This document shows, one piece after another, positions 8,901 through 10,670 of a DNA stretch of 10,670 bases. The first letter of the stretch is position 1, and each line of letters opens with the position of its first letter. The notes under the pieces were generated by a model. The model was not told where the DNA came from, did no database searches, and worked only from the letters and a program-made list of their open reading frames with translations. A program made the translations under genes and the position numbers. This DNA comes from Amoebophrya sp. AT5.2 (Eukaryota > Sar > Dinophyceae > Syndiniales > Amoebophryaceae): NCBI GenBank assembly GCA_005223375.1, contig RXOD01006333.1, forward strand, positions 1 to 10,670. The letters run 5' to 3'.

Positions 8901-10670
8901 CCTAAATTGTACATTGCTCAATCAAACTCCAGCTGCTGCCGACGCGGGGAAGTACGACTGTCATAAGAAACCTACCGTGCATTCATTGTCAATTAATCGT
9001 GTCTTGATGGCGGGGCTGCTCTGCTTCTGCAATAGATGCACAACGTTGTTGAGGCTGTCACATCAAAAAGAACAAGGAACACTACAACAAGCCTTTGTAA
9101 AACAAGACTAACACGGTAGAAGTTCCCCCCGTCCTCCACTACCATCAACCACCTCCAGGCTTCCGACTTGATGGGCGCGCGACTGGACATTCATGGCGGC
9201 GGGCAGGATTTGAAATTTCCGCACCACGCAAACGAGATGGCGCAGAGCGAGTGCTACCACGGCACCAAGCAGTGGTGCAACTACTGGACGCACGCCGGTA
9301 CCCTCAACATCGAGGGCCTCAAAATGTCCAAATCCCTCAAAAACTTCTTCTCGATCAAGGAAATTTTGGAGAAAATCTCGCCCACGCAGCTACGGATCGC
9401 CTTCCTGCAGCAGAGGTATAAATAGGTTGTTTTTTGACTCAGAAATAGAAGATGAATTCGGTACGGCTATTAAAAGGATAGCTCCGGGTCTGGAAACGGA
9501 TTTTTCATCAATCTCCTAGCATCTTTCTGCGGAGGACGGGAAGAATTTGAATTTTCAGCATCGGTCGATGCATCGGTGTGACATGGTTCCAGCTCCCTCG
9601 ATAGATAAAATCCTTTCCAATAGGTGAATCTGAATCAATCGGACCAAAAATCAAATCACCGGGCATCGGACCAGGTGGGACCGCAAGATGAATTATTCCA
9701 GCGACCAGATGCTGGCTGCTTCGGAGTTTGAGAACCGCGTGCGGGCTTTCACCGGCGCGGTGAAGCAGAAGATTCGTGCTGCGGGCTGCCCCTCCTCCAT
9801 CGAGCAGGTGTGGGGCAAGGAGGAGAAGCAGCTCTCCGCTTTCATTACGATCCGAAGGAACCAGATGGAGTAGAATACAAGTACGTAGATGACATCAAGT
9901 GGTAAAAGGAGACCCACCTCACGCTGTTTGCACAACTGCAGCTCCTCAGTCCCTTTTCAGACCTTATCATGGACGACGAGTGCAGCCGCTCCACCTGCCG
10001 CCCTAGCTATGTTTGTAGAAGTTAGTAGCACCATTCTAGTGTCGGCTTTCTCGGACTCGGTGACCTTCCTTCTCGCCTTTCAGTGACTCGCTTCTCGCTT
10101 CCTCTTCCGCCCCTGCTCCATAGATCTTCGAATCAATGGCCGGCATCGATCTCTGAACATACTATCAATCTACATAGCCATCTGGTTCTGGTCTCGCTTC
10201 ATATTTGTTCAGCAGACCCATTCTGAGATCCACCAGGCGTTGCTGGACAACTTCAACTACTCCAAAGTGATGAACCTGCTGCAGGAGATCATCAAGAAGT
10301 GCAACGTGTACATCGCCTTTTGCGAGTCGGAAGCAGCAAGGCAGCCGCGCGTGCTGATCTTGAGGAAGGCGGCTGGATTGGTGACGAAGTTTCTGCGCCT
10401 CTTCGGCGTGATCGAAGGCAGTGACGACCTCGGAGGCAACGAAGGAAGCACATCTGGCGGGGCGAGCAAAGAAGAGGTGGTCGCGCCGTTTGTGGACGCG
10501 ATCGTCGCATTTCGAGACGAAGTCAAGCAAAAAGCCATGACGGCAAAAGAACGCGGAATCCTGGAATCCTGCGACCTGTTGAGAGACAAAACGCTGGTGA
10601 AGCTGGGTATGAAGATTTTTTATGTTTATGTTTGTAACAAGAAGTACGTTAGCTCGAACGAACCTGGTGA
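5597..10670 (+). CDS. Cysteinyl-tRNA synthetase, eukaryotic type, at least six exons (3' end outside window)
   Basis: Joins cysteine to tRNA-Cys. Supported exons are 5597-6892, 7972-8328, 8475-8786, 9159-9415, 9675 to about 9843-9869, and 10213 to about 10606. The ATG at 5597 is the first after an in-frame TAG at 5582. Residues 1-129 resemble a targeting extension and 130 to about 270 are low-complexity. The class I catalytic core follows: C-G-P-T-V-Y-D with zinc ligand C332, the HIGH-type motif H-L-G-H (341-344), then C652 in H-I-E-C, H677 and E681 in the F-P-H-H...E block, and K-M-S-K-S (710-714). All four zinc ligands and both signature motifs are intact. The segment between core halves (K-D-W-L-D-E-T...V-T-D-N) and the Q-E-G-E-G insertion are features of eukaryotic cytosolic enzymes rather than bacterial ones. 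The anticodon-side helical region is in exons 5-6. The exon 5/6 join is unresolved, so the gene is probably functional but this is not proven. Confidence 0.93.
7090..7117. repeat. Perfect 11-bp hairpin built from two palindrome copies
   Basis: CCTACTGTAGC at 7090-7100 and GCTACAGTAGG at 7107-7117 are exact reverse complements separated by the six-base loop CGCATT. Confidence 0.9.
7161..7219. repeat. 59-base near-perfect inverted repeat
   Basis: TTTCTACTGTAGCG at 7161-7174 is the exact reverse complement of 7206-7219. Inside it, a T-rich arm (TTTTTGATTTT) faces an A-rich arm (AAAAATCAAAAA), so the stem continues with two small bulges to a short loop around CGTG (about 7190-7193). The size and structure recall a miniature inverted-repeat element or folded introner-like insertion, but there is no identified family or target-site duplication. 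Confidence 0.85.
8329..8474 (+). other. Intron 2 of the synthetase gene
   Basis: It is 146 bases, GTACGGGT...TATCAG with a TTCTTCTTCTA tract before the acceptor, phase 0. It joins T-E-Y-T-E-Q to I-V-E-F-I-K, the expected continuous helix of the enzyme. Confidence 0.93.
8787..9158 (+). other. Intron 3 of the synthetase gene
   Basis: It is 372 bases, GTACTTGT...CTCCAG, phase 0. Joining H-I-E-C-S-V-M to A-S-D-L-M-G restores the zinc-site region of the family without gap or overlap. Confidence 0.93.
9416..9674 (+). other. Intron 4 of the synthetase gene
   Basis: It is 259 bases, GTATAAAT...ACCAG, phase 2. The split arginine codon is rebuilt as AG+G, giving [12 protein letters not shown]. This is the only clear donor in the window that does not begin GTAC. 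Confidence 0.88.
9844..10212 (+). other. Unresolved junction between synthetase exons 5 and 6
   Basis: Exon 5 is well supported up to [11 protein letters not shown] (ending 9843). Exon 6 is well supported from [10 protein letters not shown] at 10213, after a good pyrimidine-rich acceptor (TTTGTTCAG, phase 0). Between them no canonical donor gives phase 0 in the exon 5 frame, which meets TAG at 9871-9873. A GTAC donor at 9881, an acceptor at 9960, a 50-base exon 9961-10010 and a GTTTGT donor at 10011 would be phase-consistent, but only by reading through that TAG. The listed borders mark the gap that family alignment suggests. Confidence 0.4.

Noticed and set aside
9889..10086. 65-residue + strand open frame between synthetase exons 5 and 6
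   Set aside because: It is Ser/Thr/Ala-rich without family similarity and crosses a good pyrimidine-rich acceptor at 9952-9960; more likely intron with perhaps a small exon in a different frame.
10165..10530. 121-residue open frame on the minus strand
   Set aside because: It lies opposite synthetase exon 6, where the + strand reads as a good match to the family's C-terminal helical region.
1..10670. tRNA, rRNA or spliceosomal RNA genes, and a dinoflagellate spliced-leader sequence
   Set aside because: Reading both strands by eye, I saw no cloverleaf with the conserved tRNA boxes, no rRNA-like block and no spliced-leader match; a covariance-model search would be the decisive test.

Overview
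The window looks like nuclear DNA from a protist. It carries three genes, all on the + strand. Two of them are interrupted by short GT...AG introns, and exons are G/C-rich at third codon positions while introns and spacers are A/T-richer. One gene encodes a eukaryotic (cytosolic-type) cysteinyl-tRNA synthetase. Same-strand gene order, a degenerate C-terminal J-like protein and intron-rich genes would suit an alveolate such as a dinoflagellate or syndinian relative. That placement is inference only; no marker here (for example a spliced leader) proves it.

Layout. Positions 2-832 hold the 3' part of a protein ending in a J-domain-like HPDK segment. Positions 833-1724 are a spacer containing one unexplained codon-biased stretch (1630-1710). 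Positions 1725-4724 are a four-exon gene for a multi-pass acyltransferase-3 family membrane protein; all three introns are phase-consistent and the joined frame is 763 residues. Positions 4725-5596 are a second spacer with no gene found. From 5597 to the right edge runs a cysteinyl-tRNA synthetase gene with at least six exons, cut off by the window end.

The synthetase shows the class I HLGH and KMSKS motifs and all four zinc ligands. Its N-terminus looks like an organelle-targeting extension followed by a second ATG in better context, which suggests one gene serving two compartments. Its first intron (1079 bases, several times longer than the others) contains a cluster of eleven exact copies of the near-palindrome CTAC(T/A)GTAG, some paired into long hairpins. 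One junction, between about 9841 and 10212, cannot be resolved by ordinary splicing without meeting an in-frame TAG or changing frame.

The three genes have no evident functional link. The points most worth a second look are the palindrome cluster, the unresolved synthetase junction, the unusual GTAC 5' splice-site preference (six of seven well-supported donors), and the orphan codon-biased segment upstream of the acyltransferase.
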